From Zygnema cylindricum (taxonomy: Eukaryota > Streptophyta > Zygnematophyceae > Zygnematales > Zygnemataceae), in the NCBI GenBank assembly GCA_037447655.1, contig JBBHKE010001395.1, forward strand, positions 620,001-684,000: a DNA stretch of 64,000 nt, read 5' to 3'. Shown here one piece after another: positions 23,936-34,426 of this stretch. The translations under genes were made by a program, and so were the position numbers. Within the stretch, counting starts at the first letter, position 1, and every line of letters starts with the position of its first letter. The notes under the pieces were generated by a model. The model did no database searches. It saw only the letters and a program-made list of their open reading frames with translations, and was not told the DNA's origin.

Positions 23936-24811
23936 TTGAGCCGGGCAATAAGAGGGATGTTATAAGAGGGAAAAACTGCTTTGGTGAGCTATGTATAACT
24001 TTAAAGCACAAACATATAGGATGGGATAACTAGGTGTAAAAGTGCTTAAACTGTTTTTTATATTTCACCTTAATCTACCAAGTTTTCGATCCTTTTAGTA
24101 ATAGGTTTGTCAATTGTCCTACAGCCATGGAACCTCGGATTGTGATGTGATAGTATTGAGTCTATGATCCTTTATTCTAGTTAAACATAAAAAAAAAGGA
24201 TCCTTGTATGCCAGTCGCTGTCAAGTTTCTTAAATTGGTTTTCAAGCTTAATTACTGTACATTTTTTTTGATACCTCGGTTTGAGTTACTGTTAATGGTT
24301 ACCGTGAAGTTTCTCCGTCACTTTTCACTTTTATTCACTGCATCTTGTGCTATTTTATTATTATTCTATTTGGAGTCTATGCTGTCTTTTTAGAGCTTTG
24401 TCACCTTATCATCTTTGTGTATATCTGCATGGCCCAAAAAAAACATGCATGTTAAGCATGTTTTCATAGACATGGGTTGGTTTACAACTTAATTTGGAAG
24501 ATTTCCTTGAAAAGGTCAGGTTTTTCCGTGTCTTGTTTTAGTGTAGATTCTGTGGGGTAAAAAGCTATCAAGGATAAAAATGGTGTAGACTACAGTGGTT
24601 TAGTGTACGATTTGTCAGATTTTGTACGGAGACCTATATTAGTGTAAGCATGTTTGCGACCGACATTTTTTTTTTCAAAGATCCAAATTACCATAACCAA
24701 ACAATTAGAATGTATGAATTTTTCCAAATTTTCAAATTCTTAAATAGCGTACACCACGGTAATTATTTTTATACGCTAAAAAAACTTACAAGCTAATAAC
24801 GATTGGCGGTA
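23936..24811. other. 3' flank of the stress-protein gene; no further gene
   Basis: AT-rich. It ends in a fragment of the TA-type MITE family (TACACCACGGTAATTATT ... CTAATAACGATTGGCGGTA at about 24,748-24,811), into which the next element is set. Confidence 0.5.
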
Positions 24812-25246
24812 TAATGTTGGGTATTGAGGGCATGTTGCCGATATTCGATATATATCGAATTTCAGGTACCCGATATTCAATATATCGCTTCATTATATCG
24901 AGAAGCTACATATCGCGATGATTTCGCGATATATGCAATTTTTTTTAATTTTCTCGAAAACAAATTCAACCCCCCCCCCCCCCCCCCCCCAACTGAGCGT
25001 GAGCCACGGGGGGGGGGGGGGGGGGGGGGGGGGGTGTGTTCCATATGATTCTCCGTACGATTTTTCGTACATAGTTCCGTACCCATTTCCGTACTATATC
25101 TGTACGGACAACCACTTTTTTCCCAAATTAATCGCGATAATTTATGTTGGTCTCGATACGATATATCGAGGACTTTCCTCGATCGATATTCGATATATTG
25201 AATATCGAAATTGTCGCGATATGAAATTACCCGATACCCAACACTA
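24812..25246. mobile_element. hAT-like MITE rich in GATATATCG words
   Basis: The ends are TAATGTTGGGTA and TACCCAACACTA (near-perfect inverted repeat). The interior is an imperfect inverted arrangement of CGATATATCG words around a poly-C/poly-G core. Related ends are seen at 37,361 and 43,599 and in the larger element at 57,032. I see no clean 8-bp target duplication here. Confidence 0.55.
24970..25034. repeat. C21 / G27 inverted homopolymer pair
   Basis: C-run 24,970-24,990, a 17-nt spacer, then G-run 25,008-25,034. It could form a hairpin, or a G-quadruplex on one strand and an i-motif on the other. Run lengths may be affected by sequencing error. Confidence 0.9.
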
Positions 25247-25481
25247 CTAGTAACGATACACGGAGTTATACGTACGGAATGGCTGGCTAGTTACGGTGAT
25301 TTCTGTGAGGTACAGTATTGTACACCGTGAACCGCTATTAGTGTTAATGCTTTTTTCGCCACTTAATCAATATTTTCTCCGTACACACTTGTCAGATTGT
25401 GGATCTGACGGTTGCAATGGAAAGGTTAAATTCTCAGCTTCTTAAGGTACATGCCCATGTAGTTATACCTTAGCGAACTTA

Positions 25482-27123
25482 GGGTACTTTCGCATGTGCC
25501 AAAGTTATAGTTGTTTTTCTTTCGTTTTCTCCATAACTTAGAAAAAAAAAAAAATCCGCAGCCATACCAAGAAATATAAATTACCACCATACAAGTTTTT
25601 ATACGTACAATAGTTTGTCGTCTAGCGCGAATAATTTGTCGTCTAGCGCATTTCGACCCACTTTCGCGTCCTTCCAGCACATGTTCAAACTTTACATCAA
25701 ATCACCTAGCGAGGTGATATAAAATAAAGTCCAATAATTTGAGCGAATAGGCAGATGATGTCGCATGTGTTGGAAGTTTTTTACATTTTTTGTACACAAT
25801 GTACCCAAAAAAAAAACACATTGTACGTTTCCAGCCTGTGCGTACTGTATTCCTTGCGCAGATTTTCGTACAGGGGTCGTCTCTCTCAAACACACGTGTC
25901 TTTTGTTGGTCTGAGACAGCTGCTGGCACTGAAGATGAAGAAGATGCAACACTAGTCATTGTAGAACAAATCAAGAGAGGAAGCTTCCACAAAGACCGAT
26001 GGCTGAACAACAACTTTGACAGACTATAACTTTCACTACAAGAACCCAATGGTCCTAAACATTTACCTCAGTGTAGATAACATAAAAAAGAACACACACA
26101 CAAAATTTCATTCAATTTCGCTTACACATCTGTGAGATATTCAGAAATGAAATTACATAAAACTGACTGTACATTTTTCATATCATTTGTTCCTAATGAA
26201 TCAAATTCACTAAGTCCTACTTCTATACACCGAAACTACACTGAGCTGTACGGAGGCATTCCAGCGGTACATCTAACATTCTAGCACAACAAATACTGTG
26301 AGTATACCTGTGTATTGAAGGTATGTCATAAACCACATTCTCAACACTAAACAACAAATTCACTACAGACAAAATTCTGTTCTACCAAATATTTACATCG
26401 AAGTTCAGACAACTTAAAGTGATAGTGATCTAGTCACGCCTCGTCAGTATTTGTTGGCGGCGGCTGTCAGCCGTCCGATTAGAAGATTTGGCACTGTATA
26501 ACTGACTTCACGAAGTCCCGTGGTCTTACCGAATTTTCGTACGTCCACGGAGGACATACTCACGCATTTCTCTCAAGTGACGACGCGTGTCCCAAGTGTG
26601 AATGAACCGTGAACTCCCAACTTCACTGTCACACTAATTTCGGTAAGTACTGAACCGAACTCAACCAAAAATAACGTAAGTCATGAACAGCTCTCTCTCC
26701 CACACGGCTGAGGCATAGAGAGGACTAAAACTTTTTAAAAACAACATCTTCACACGTATGGCGTAGGAAAAACATTGGGTACCTGTCGGCAAGTGGGAAA
26801 ACGAAAAACGAAACCGCATTTGTGTGCGATAGCGAAAGGTAATTTAGGGCTTTGACACGTTGACAAGGTGGCGTACGGACATTTTCAAAGTCACAAAAAT
26901 TTTACAGCGTGCGGAGAGACGCCTCAAATTTAAGCCGAGTGGAAGTTCCGCCTCATTTTGCGTACCACTTCATCTGTCACATTATTTCGAACATCTACAT
27001 ATGCCACTTTTTAAAGTAACAAGATTTTTGCGTTTATATCCGAATGCTTTGAAATTTGTACGGAGAATCTTCGCCAAAAAACATAGTAACAAGACTAAGT
27101 TTCGATTACATGCGAAAGTACCC
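25482..27123. mobile_element. 1.64-kb Harbinger-type element nested in copy B
   Basis: Perfect TIR GGGTACTTTCGCATG with TTA target duplication (25,479-25,481 and 27,124-27,126). The interior holds a GC-normal stretch at about 25,880-26,030 that could be captured exon sequence (encoding EDEEDATLVIVEQIKRG and so on), but no family is recognised. No transposase. Confidence 0.85.
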
Positions 27124-27480
27124 TTACTTTGTATTTTAGCGCAGATTCGGCGGACTCGGATTTCAGGTGTCTCTATGTGTTTACTCGAAATTGTTACTTA
27201 AGTTTGTGACTTTTGTATAAGTCTACAATACCAATGACGGCTATTGCCGTGTACAATCTGTCTTTGCCGCACTGTATTTATTCGAAACTTTTTGAAGCGT
27301 CGCAAGACACGTCGTAATTTTCGAAACGATTTGGTATGGCGCATGTCTTTGCGTGACATGGTAGACGTGCAGCCTTGCAACCGTGGATGTACGACATGCC
27401 TTTGCGTAAACCTCTCATGTCCGTCCCCCATGAATTCGCAAATTTTTCACCTTCGCATATCTTTCAACTTTGCGTGAAAT

Positions 27481-28704
27481 TGAAACTCTGAGACCTCCAT
27501 TGGCCCTCAGAGTATGCAGATCCAAAAGAAGCTAATCTAGATAGTGCCGACTCCAAGTTGATATAAACCCAAATGACTGACCCCTTGACAGTCAAAACCC
27601 CAATATAGATTCACCCCTGTGAAATAACACTTTCTGTGTGCTCAGTTCCACCACAGAATGCAAAGTTAGAATATGAGATTTGGACACATTCACCCACTTT
27701 GACTTTCCCTTAGAAATACAGCCACCCTGGCAGACAAAAACTCTGACCGACTACACCCTTGTGTAGCCTAGACTCCCCTGAGTCCGCAGCAAAAAGAATC
27801 ACTGAAAATGGTCAAGTAAATTGATAGTTATGGCTGATCAAAGTTTGCCATTTATACAAGGTGCTCTCTGGGAGAGACAGCTATCTACCCAAAATTTTCT
27901 AAGTCCTATTCCCCCTCTAAAACTCTATCTACTAAAGTACGGCACCAATCAAATTACTGTGTCGTACAGAAAAGTACAGGTGCCGGTGTACTTTTTGTAC
28001 GGCCATTGTACAACATGGCCAAATTGTCGACACGTGTCATAGCCGGATTTGTTTCCGCAATCTCCGGAGTCGCCGCAATCCAACATTGTCGCGCCACGTG
28101 TCACATTACGTGGCGATGGCTGAAAAACGCCAAAAGTACATGTTCCGTGATCGCGTCACCTATCGTGGCCGTCCGATGAAACTGGATACAATTTTAGTCG
28201 TTGAAAATACGCGCGCGATATCTGTTTCGCGTTCGAAACAAATGCGCGGTATCCGTTTCATAAAATACATTAAATCGTACTCCGTACTATATAAAACTGT
28301 ATCTATGTATTGCGTACCTATTTCCCGTTATACGAACTAGTCTACGTGTACAAATATAAATATTTGTCAAACCTAATATATTCTAGCACTGGCTCTAGTC
28401 ATATTGTTTAAAGCTAAAGGCTGATTAGACGGAAGAAAGGTACCAGGATCGAATCCTGGTTCCGTCAGTTCTTTTAGATGACTCTATCAAGATTGGCCTT
28501 CCTGTCCTCTTTGGACAGCCTAGGCATCCATGGATCCAACTCCTCCTCAGCCTAGGCATCCATGGATCCAACTCCTCCTCAAGTCTTCAGTGACTGCGAC
28601 AAGTGTGGGGACTTGAGTGAAGAGTTAGAGGCAGGCTGTCACTGTCCCCTTTTTGCCTTTTATATTTACAAACTATAGACCTAGAAAATACTTAAATTTC
28701 AACA
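27481..28704 (-). repeat. 3' LTR of the gag-only element (1,224 bp)
   Basis: TG..CA ends on the minus strand (starts TGTTGAAATTTAAG, ends CAGAGTTTCA). It differs from the partner mainly by a 33-bp tandem duplication at about 28,522-28,580 (CCTAGGCATCCATGGATCC block present twice). Confidence 0.88.
28385..28482 (+). other. tRNA-like block in LTR
   Basis: GACGGAA, then CCAGG ATCGAAT CCTGG, then TTCCGTC can fold into an acceptor-like 7-bp stem over a T-arm-like hairpin, and a TTTT run follows. GGATCGAATCC is close to a B box. The copy in the partner LTR (about 31,625-31,722) keeps this with a few changes. No complete tRNA is present. Confidence 0.4.
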
Positions 28705-28718
28705 CTCCCCTTATTTTC
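28705..28718 (-). promoter_or_regulatory. Polypurine tract of the gag-only element
   Basis: The minus-strand AAAATAAGGGGAG directly precedes the LTR start TGTTGA, the expected site for plus-strand DNA priming. Confidence 0.75.
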
Positions 28719-28742
28719 TAGTCTACTTACTTTCAACTCCCA

Positions 28743-28755
28743 TCAAAAACAACAA

Positions 28756-28822
<67 letters not shown>

Positions 28823-29612
28823 TTTTCTTTCTTTCCTTTTTCCTTTTTCCTTCATGAAGCTTCAAGCGAATATTTTTATATTTAAGAAAGTGTATTAGAT
28901 GACCAAAAATAATTTCATCTTGTCGATCATACATTTTATTTAATATCCCATTTTTCATAAATTCGAGCAAAGATTTTATCCACTTCATCACTCTTTTATC
29001 CACACACAAACAGTTTTCCCTCTTGCGATCCAAACAGCCAGCCCCATCTCCAATCTGCAACATACACCCAGATGCTAACCCTTTTACAGGCACATCTTCA
29101 CAAGTGACATCACACCAAGTAGTAATGTCAAATCCATCCACCCCCATATATTCCCAAAAAACACTAGTCCCCACTAAGTTTCTTATAAGATCTACATCTT
29201 TCGTACTCATATTTTTATCCATGATAGTTCCCCCATTTTCTGAACTTCCCTCACTCTCTCCCATGGAATTCTTTCCACTATTACTTTCCCCTAAACCTTT
29301 AACCAAATATTTCTCTTCTCCCCTATCCTTTAAAACATCTTCGAGTTTCACTTCTCCCCTTTCCTCGGAATCCGTTGAAGTCTCCCTTTCCGACCAGTTT
29401 TCTGTTTCCCTATTATCTATAAAGTTATCCTGATTAATTTTATCTTTCCCGTTTTCACTTATGGATCCTAGAACTGACTTTCTCATTTCTAAGTCATACA
29501 CTCTACACTCCTCGACATCCTCAAGTACATCCTCTCTCTTTACTTCCCTTATACCTCCAAAAGCACACTGTTGCCTTCGTGCAATTACTGTGTGCTTTTC
29601 TTTCTTCCCCAT
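28743..29612 (-). CDS. Second open frame of the gag-only element (unknown function)
   Basis: 289 residues from an internal ATG. It is in the same frame as gag and separated from it by a single TAA (29,661-29,663); the 16 codons between are open. The protein is acidic and low-complexity at first (RGEVKLEDVLKDRGEEKYLV), then has a more ordered block with several Cys and Trp (DITTWCDVTCEDV, GCMLQIGDGAGCL, CLCVDKRVMKWIKSLLEF), and ends in an Ile-Tyr tail encoded by a (TA)n microsatellite. It is not protease, integrase or polymerase. I do not recognise the family. Confidence 0.6.
28757..28820. repeat. (TA)n microsatellite
   Basis: About 60 bp of alternating TA inside the 3' end of the second open frame. 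Confidence 0.95.
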
Positions 29613-29660
29613 ACTACTAATCCGGAGAAGCTTTAAAAAATCTTCATCCTCTTTCTCCTC

Positions 29661-30749
29661 TTACTCTTCGTCCTCCTCATCCACATTCCAACTTCTTAGT
29701 TTTTCCAAACAAGGGCATTCCTCCATATAATGACCTGGTTCCCTACAAAAGAAGCAAACCCCTTTTTTCAAAGCTCCCGTGTCTTTTCCTCTCCCTCTTT
29801 TTCCACCAAAGTTCCGATAAGGTTTACCTTTGTCTTTCTTCCTCTCATCACGCTTCCGCTCGTCACCACCGTTCCTCTCATCGCGCTTCCGCTCGTCACC
29901 GCCGTTCCTCTCATCACGCTTCCGCCAATCACCACCAGCTGAAAATGCATTGACCCTCTCCTTTCCCCTACGAAGCTCCAAAGTGCTTCCCCTTACAAGA
30001 ATTATCCCCATGGTAATGCTCCAAGTCCATGAGGAGCCATCCATTGCCTGCATACGATAAATAATGTTTTCGTACTCACTTGGGAGTTTCATAAGTAGTG
30101 TATTAATCTTACTCTCCTCAGATTCTACACATCCCGCACTAGCTAGCTCAACATATAACGCAGCAATATCATTGCAAAACTCTATCACGCTGCCGCCTTT
30201 ATAAACATAGGCATCTATTTCCTGTTTTACTAATTGCTGCCTCTGAATAGTCTCACTCTTATAAATCTGAATTAGTACTTCCCATATCTCTGAAGACTTG
30301 GTTAGACTTAAAAGAGTGATAGCTATCGACTTAGACACATATCTAAGTATGAGATGTTTTGCTATAGTGTTTTTGTATTCCCATATATTTCTGTCATTTT
30401 CTTCAGCTTTAATCCCTACATGTGGTACCATAGCTGAGAGCCTAGCTCCCCTCACCATAGGTGTCCCTTTTTCCTTCTCCCCTATTTCCCCATCCACGGA
30501 AAGATTCTTCCCTTCACCTTTCGTTGCATCTGAGCTCCGGATGATATTCTGGGCAGCCTCAGATGAATCTCCATAGTAAGCTCCTCCAAAGCCAGGTGGC
30601 GGACATCTCACTTGTCCCGAAACAATTCCCCATAAGTGCTTCTCGAAAAGCAATCCCGCCATTGTAAACTCCCAATAAGTGAAGTCTGTTCCATCGAACA
30701 TAGGCACCCTAGATGGTGGGCCCATAACCTGAAACTCTGAGACCTCCAT
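29661..30749 (-). CDS. Copia-type Gag of the gag-only element
   Basis: 362 residues. The UBN2/copia gag fold is recognisable from FDGTDFTYWEFTMAGLL near the start, the WEVLIQIYKSETIQRQQL helix and the INTLLMKLPSEYENI block. A 33-bp coding minisatellite (RKRDERNGGDE units, about 29,840-29,940) precedes one nucleocapsid knuckle, CFFCREPGHYMEEC (C-x2-C-x4-H-x4-C). The ATG (30,747-30,749) lies inside the LTR, and codons 7-10 overlap the primer-binding site. It ends in an acidic run at TAA, beyond which the same frame stays open into the next entry; readthrough or a late nonsense change are both possible. Confidence 0.85.
   Translation of the reverse strand: MEVSEFQVMGPPSRVPMFDGTDFTYWEFTMAGLLFEKHLWGIVSGQVRCPPPGFGGAYYGDSSEAAQNIIRSSDATKGEGKNLSVDGEIGEKEKGTPMVRGARLSAMVPHVGIKAEENDRNIWEYKNTIAKHLILRYVSKSIAITLLSLTKSSEIWEVLIQIYKSETIQRQQLVKQEIDAYVYKGGSVIEFCNDIAALYVELASAGCVESEESKINTLLMKLPSEYENIIYRMQAMDGSSWTWSITMGIILVRGSTLELRRGKERVNAFSAGGDWRKRDERNGGDERKRDERNGGDERKRDERKKDKGKPYRNFGGKRGRGKDTGALKKGVCFFCREPGHYMEECPCLEKLRSWNVDEEDEE
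30719..30729 (-). promoter_or_regulatory. Primer-binding site, half-tRNA type
   Basis: The minus-strand GGTTATGGGCC directly follows the LTR end CAGAGTTTCA. It is complementary to GGCCCATAACC around the anticodon of initiator tRNA-Met, the type of site used by Drosophila copia rather than the usual 3'-end site. Confidence 0.85.
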
Positions 30750-31921
30750 TGGCCCTCAGAGTATGCAGATCCAAAAGAAGCTAATCTAGATAGTGCCGAC
30801 TCCAAGTTGATATAAACCCAAATGACTGACCCTTTGACAGTCAAAACCCCAATATAGATTCACCCCTGTGAAATAACACTTTCTGTGTGCTCAGTTCCAC
30901 CACAGAATGCAAAGTTAGAATATGAGATTTGGACACATTCACCCACTTTGACTTTCCCTTAGAAATACAGCCACCCTGGCAGACAAAAACTTTGACGGAC
31001 TACACCCCTGTGTAGCCTAGACTCCCCTGAGTCCGCAGCAAAAAGAATCACTGAAAATGGTCAAGTAAATTGATAGTTATGGCTGATCAAAGTTTGCCAT
31101 TTATACAAGGTGCTCTCTGGGAGAGACAACTATCTACCCAAAATTTTCTAAGTCCTATTCCCCCTCTAAAACTCTATCTACTGAAGTACGGCACCAATCA
31201 AATTACTGTGTCGTACAGAAAAGTACAGGTGCCGGTGTACTTTCTGTACGGCCATTGTACAACATGGCCAAATTGTCGACACGTGTCATAGCCGGATTTG
31301 TTTCCGCAATCTCCGGAGTCGCCGCAATCCAACATTGTCGCGCCACGTGTCACATTACGTGGCGATGGCTGAAAAACGCCAAAAGTACATGTTCCGTGAT
31401 CGCGGCACCTATCGTGGCCGTCCGATCAAACCGGATACAATTTTAGTCGTTGAAAATACGCGCGCGATATCTGTTTCGCGTTCGAAACAAATGCGCGGTA
31501 TCCGTTTCAAAAAATACATTAAATCGTACTCCGTACTATAAAAAACTGTATCTATGTATTGCGTACCTATTTCCCGTTATACGAACTAGTCTACGTGTAC
31601 AAATATAAATATTTGTCAAACCTAATATATTCTAGCACTGGCTCTTTTCATATTGGTTAAAGCTAAAGGCTGATTAGACGGAAGAAAGGTACCAGGACCG
31701 AATCCTGGTTTCGTCAGTTCTTTTAGATGACTCTATGAAGATTGGCCTTCCTGTCCTCTTTGGACAGCCTAGGCATCCATGGATCCAACTCCTCCTCAAG
31801 TCTTCAGTGACTGCGACAAGTGTGGGGACTTGAGTGAAGAGTTAGAGGCAGGCTGTCACTGTCCCCTTTTTGCCTTTTATATTTACAAACTATAGACCTA
31901 GAAAATACTTAAATTTCAACA
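30730..31921 (-). repeat. 5' LTR of the gag-only element (1,192 bp)
   Basis: Partner of 27,481-28,704. On the minus strand it carries the gag ATG (30,747-30,749) 18 bp from its inner end. Confidence 0.88.
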
Positions 31922-32406
31922 GAATTGACACTGCGGCATCAAGACCCTGCAAAAAAAAGCCGTACAAGGTGCATGCGGACAAAAACGACTAGCCTTGTAC
32001 TTTTTTCAGTTGTCAAATTTTTTTAAAAAATTTCACACGTGGGATTATGCTTTTGTATTTGTGTACATGATTTTACGTCGCTTAAAACACATTGCCGATT
32101 CGGTTTATGATAAGTTTGAAGATGACGTGACAGTGGATCAAAAAACACAAGAGGACAAATTTTCGTATATCCTAAGTTCGAGAATGACGCAAATTGTTTT
32201 CTACATATTTGCGATTTCTTCCCTCGGTCGCAACTTAGGGAGTACGACGCTAAGTTTTAAAGGAAACAACAAAAAAAAACTCGAACTTAGCCACATGGGG
32301 TCGTACCTTTAATGTCGGTTTCAAATTGAAAATCCGAGTGCTGTGTACGGAGAAGACGTTTTAAGTGGCGTAAAAATATTTAACACTAATAGCGATACAC
32401 AATGTA

Positions 32407-33680
32407 GTTCTATAAATAGATGTGATTTTTCCGAATGACAAGCGTAAATGTTCGAATTAGAAAGAGTTGACGTTTTTTAATTGTTGATTGCCTCGGTAGG
32501 TGACGTGGACTCAAGCTGTCCGTGTCCACAATAAATAACATACACACTATTCTATGTAGGCAGGTTAGAAAATATATAAAAAAATAATTTAAAAACATTA
32601 AACTGATTGCTATTGATTGTTTTGGGTTTTAGTAATGGTGCATATCCCACCAGTGCATTAGGATGAGTACACAAAAAGGTGTTGGTTTGGTACAAATAAG
32701 TCTTTAATTATTGATAAAATACAAATTCCACAATTTGAATGATTGTGCTTCTAATAGATTTTGACTGTCGTGTATGAATGAAGTTACTACCATAATAATG
32801 TCAATTCGAGACATCACTTTTTTTTATAACGAGCTTTGTTTTAAAAGTGCGATGATACACAACTTGAGTAGACTTAGAAAATAGAAACGAACACCAAGAC
32901 AAAATTTGAAAGCCCAACCATTGAATGGCGAACGTGCAAAGAAGGGCAAACTTAAAGCACCCGAAAAACATGAATAGACAAAAATCAACCACAAAATAAT
33001 CATTCATAGTGAAAATTACCTAAACGACATCCAACAGAAATAGCGCCTGTTAAAAGCAGCCCTCGAAATTATAACGTTGAGGGAGATATAGAATATGTCG
33101 AGGATTCATAATTGCAACCACACCAAAGATGAATTGAAGCTTACGGAAATAAACTTTAATAGTAAAAAAAGGGAGGGCTCCTAACGCACCCTCACCTCGA
33201 AAGATCGTTGACATAATTAAAAAGAAGTCATTTTAACCGCGTCAAGTACAAGGGTGTTGTGCCAACGAAAGAGTAAATATAGTGAATGTCACTTTTGAAT
33301 AAACAAGTTTTGGAAAGTAATCACAAAAGACAAGGTCATCCAATAAAGCATTCTTAACATACCACTTTACAAAGTAAAAAGTCCTCATGGGGAACCTAAC
33401 TCTCCATTTTTTTTGAAGAGCATAAATACCAAATCCTAAAGAGGGGAGGGGGGGGGTATAAGTTGGTGTGCATGCTTAAACGACACCATGGGGAACATAT
33501 CGTGAATTGTATGAAAGACATATATTGTTGAGTTGTTCAGGAAAGTGATGAAAGGCAAACACAACCTTGTCTTACGATGTATCATCGAAAGTATAGTGGA
33601 ACAAACAACGCATCGTCAACATAATGGAACAAACATATTAGAAAGGAAATTGTTGATTTCCTCAAAGCATGTCAATGAGT
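32407..33680. other. No gene recognised
   Basis: AT-rich sequence with only short open frames and no element ends that I can define. A G-run lies near 33,448-33,456. Confidence 0.45.
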
Positions 33681-33699
33681 TAGAGAAAATAGAGGAGCT

Positions 33700-34030
33700 T
33701 TTAGAGGGCCACCTTGTCGGGTATTAATTGCCACACTTCCAAAATGGTAACCTCTTTTAATGGTCTTTCAAGTGAACAAATTAAGGAGATTGATTCGCTG
33801 TAAAAAGCACAAATAAATGGGGAAATATGGTTCATTGGAGATGAGGGAAGTCGAAACCCGTGAAAGGCAGCTTTACAACCAACAGTGTTTAAAGCATTGG
33901 CAATGTCGATTTTTAAACCAGCCAATCTGTGTGCAAGTCGAGAATCGCCCCTAATATAACGACAACCACCCTATAACTTCTCGCATTAACAAAGCCAAAC
34001 TATTGTGGGGAAAAATGATCATGGAAAGCT
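33700..34030 (-). pseudogene. Fragment of non-LTR reverse transcriptase
   Basis: The minus-strand frame 33,925-33,701 encodes a stretch (LKIDIANALNTV) matching motif A of the longer copy at about 36,350 (FQVDVSNAYNTV), followed by the same downstream spacing to an FICAFYSESISL segment. Heavily decayed. Confidence 0.55.
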
Positions 34031-34426
34031 TATTGAAGTTGTAGACACATCAATATAGTGACAAGTAGGTACATAGATTCCTCCACAACAATAGGACGAA
34101 CACCTCTTACAAGCTTCTAGTTAGTAACAAGTTGTGCTGCTACCAAAGACAGTTTAATAAGCCAATGAAGTATATTACAATCGTATAATATAGTAAATTG
34201 CTTTCATAAAAAAAAAAAAATTAAAAAATATGCAGGATAAATTTAAAAGCACGATGGTAAACCATTTGAGTTTGGGGGTACAAAAGGGAAGGCATGGCCA
34301 AAACTGAAAAGCTACAATAAAAAACAAAAAGAGCGACGAGAACACAAAAGAAAAAGGAAGACACAACAAGGAAAATAAAAACACCCTAACTCAAAATGAA
34401 AAGCACGGCAACTCACTAAACCAAAA

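Larger units (their letters stand above)
27481..31921 (-). mobile_element. Gag-only LTR retrotransposon (4.4 kb, TR-GAG style)
   Basis: Two LTRs (27,481-28,704 and 30,730-31,921) flank 2,025 bp of internal sequence with gag and a second open frame, but no protease, integrase or reverse transcriptase. The minus orientation follows from gag, from the primer-binding site next to the 30,730 end, and from the polypurine tract next to the 28,704 end. The target site is GAAAT at 27,476-27,480 versus GAATT at 31,922-31,926, consistent with a 5-bp duplication with one lost A. The insertion sits in Harbinger MITE copy B. The LTRs are very similar, so insertion was fairly recent; mobility would need enzymes in trans. 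Confidence 0.85.
25445..32308. mobile_element. Harbinger-type MITE, copy B, itself split twice
   Basis: The ends are AGGTACATGCCCATGT and (reverse-complemented) AGGTACGACCCCATGT, with TTA at 25,442-25,444 and TTA at 32,309-32,311. Own sequence: 25,445-25,481, 27,124-27,480 and 31,922-32,308. Compared with copies A and C, it is interrupted by a 1.6-kb element and by the LTR element. Confidence 0.85.
25321..32406. mobile_element. Outer TA-type MITE split by nested insertions
   Basis: Left half 25,321-25,444 (TACACCGTGAACCGCTATTAGTGTTAATGC...) and right half 32,309-32,406 (...TTAACACTAATAGCGATACACAATGTA). An uninterrupted relative lies at about 42,034-42,252, with the matching join between the CTGACGGTTGC block and the TTTTAAATTGAAAATC block. 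The split is explained by insertion of Harbinger MITE copy B. Confidence 0.75.

Noticed and set aside
24877-25250. Pro/Gly-rich frames on both strands
   Set aside because: Produced by the C21/G27 homopolymers.
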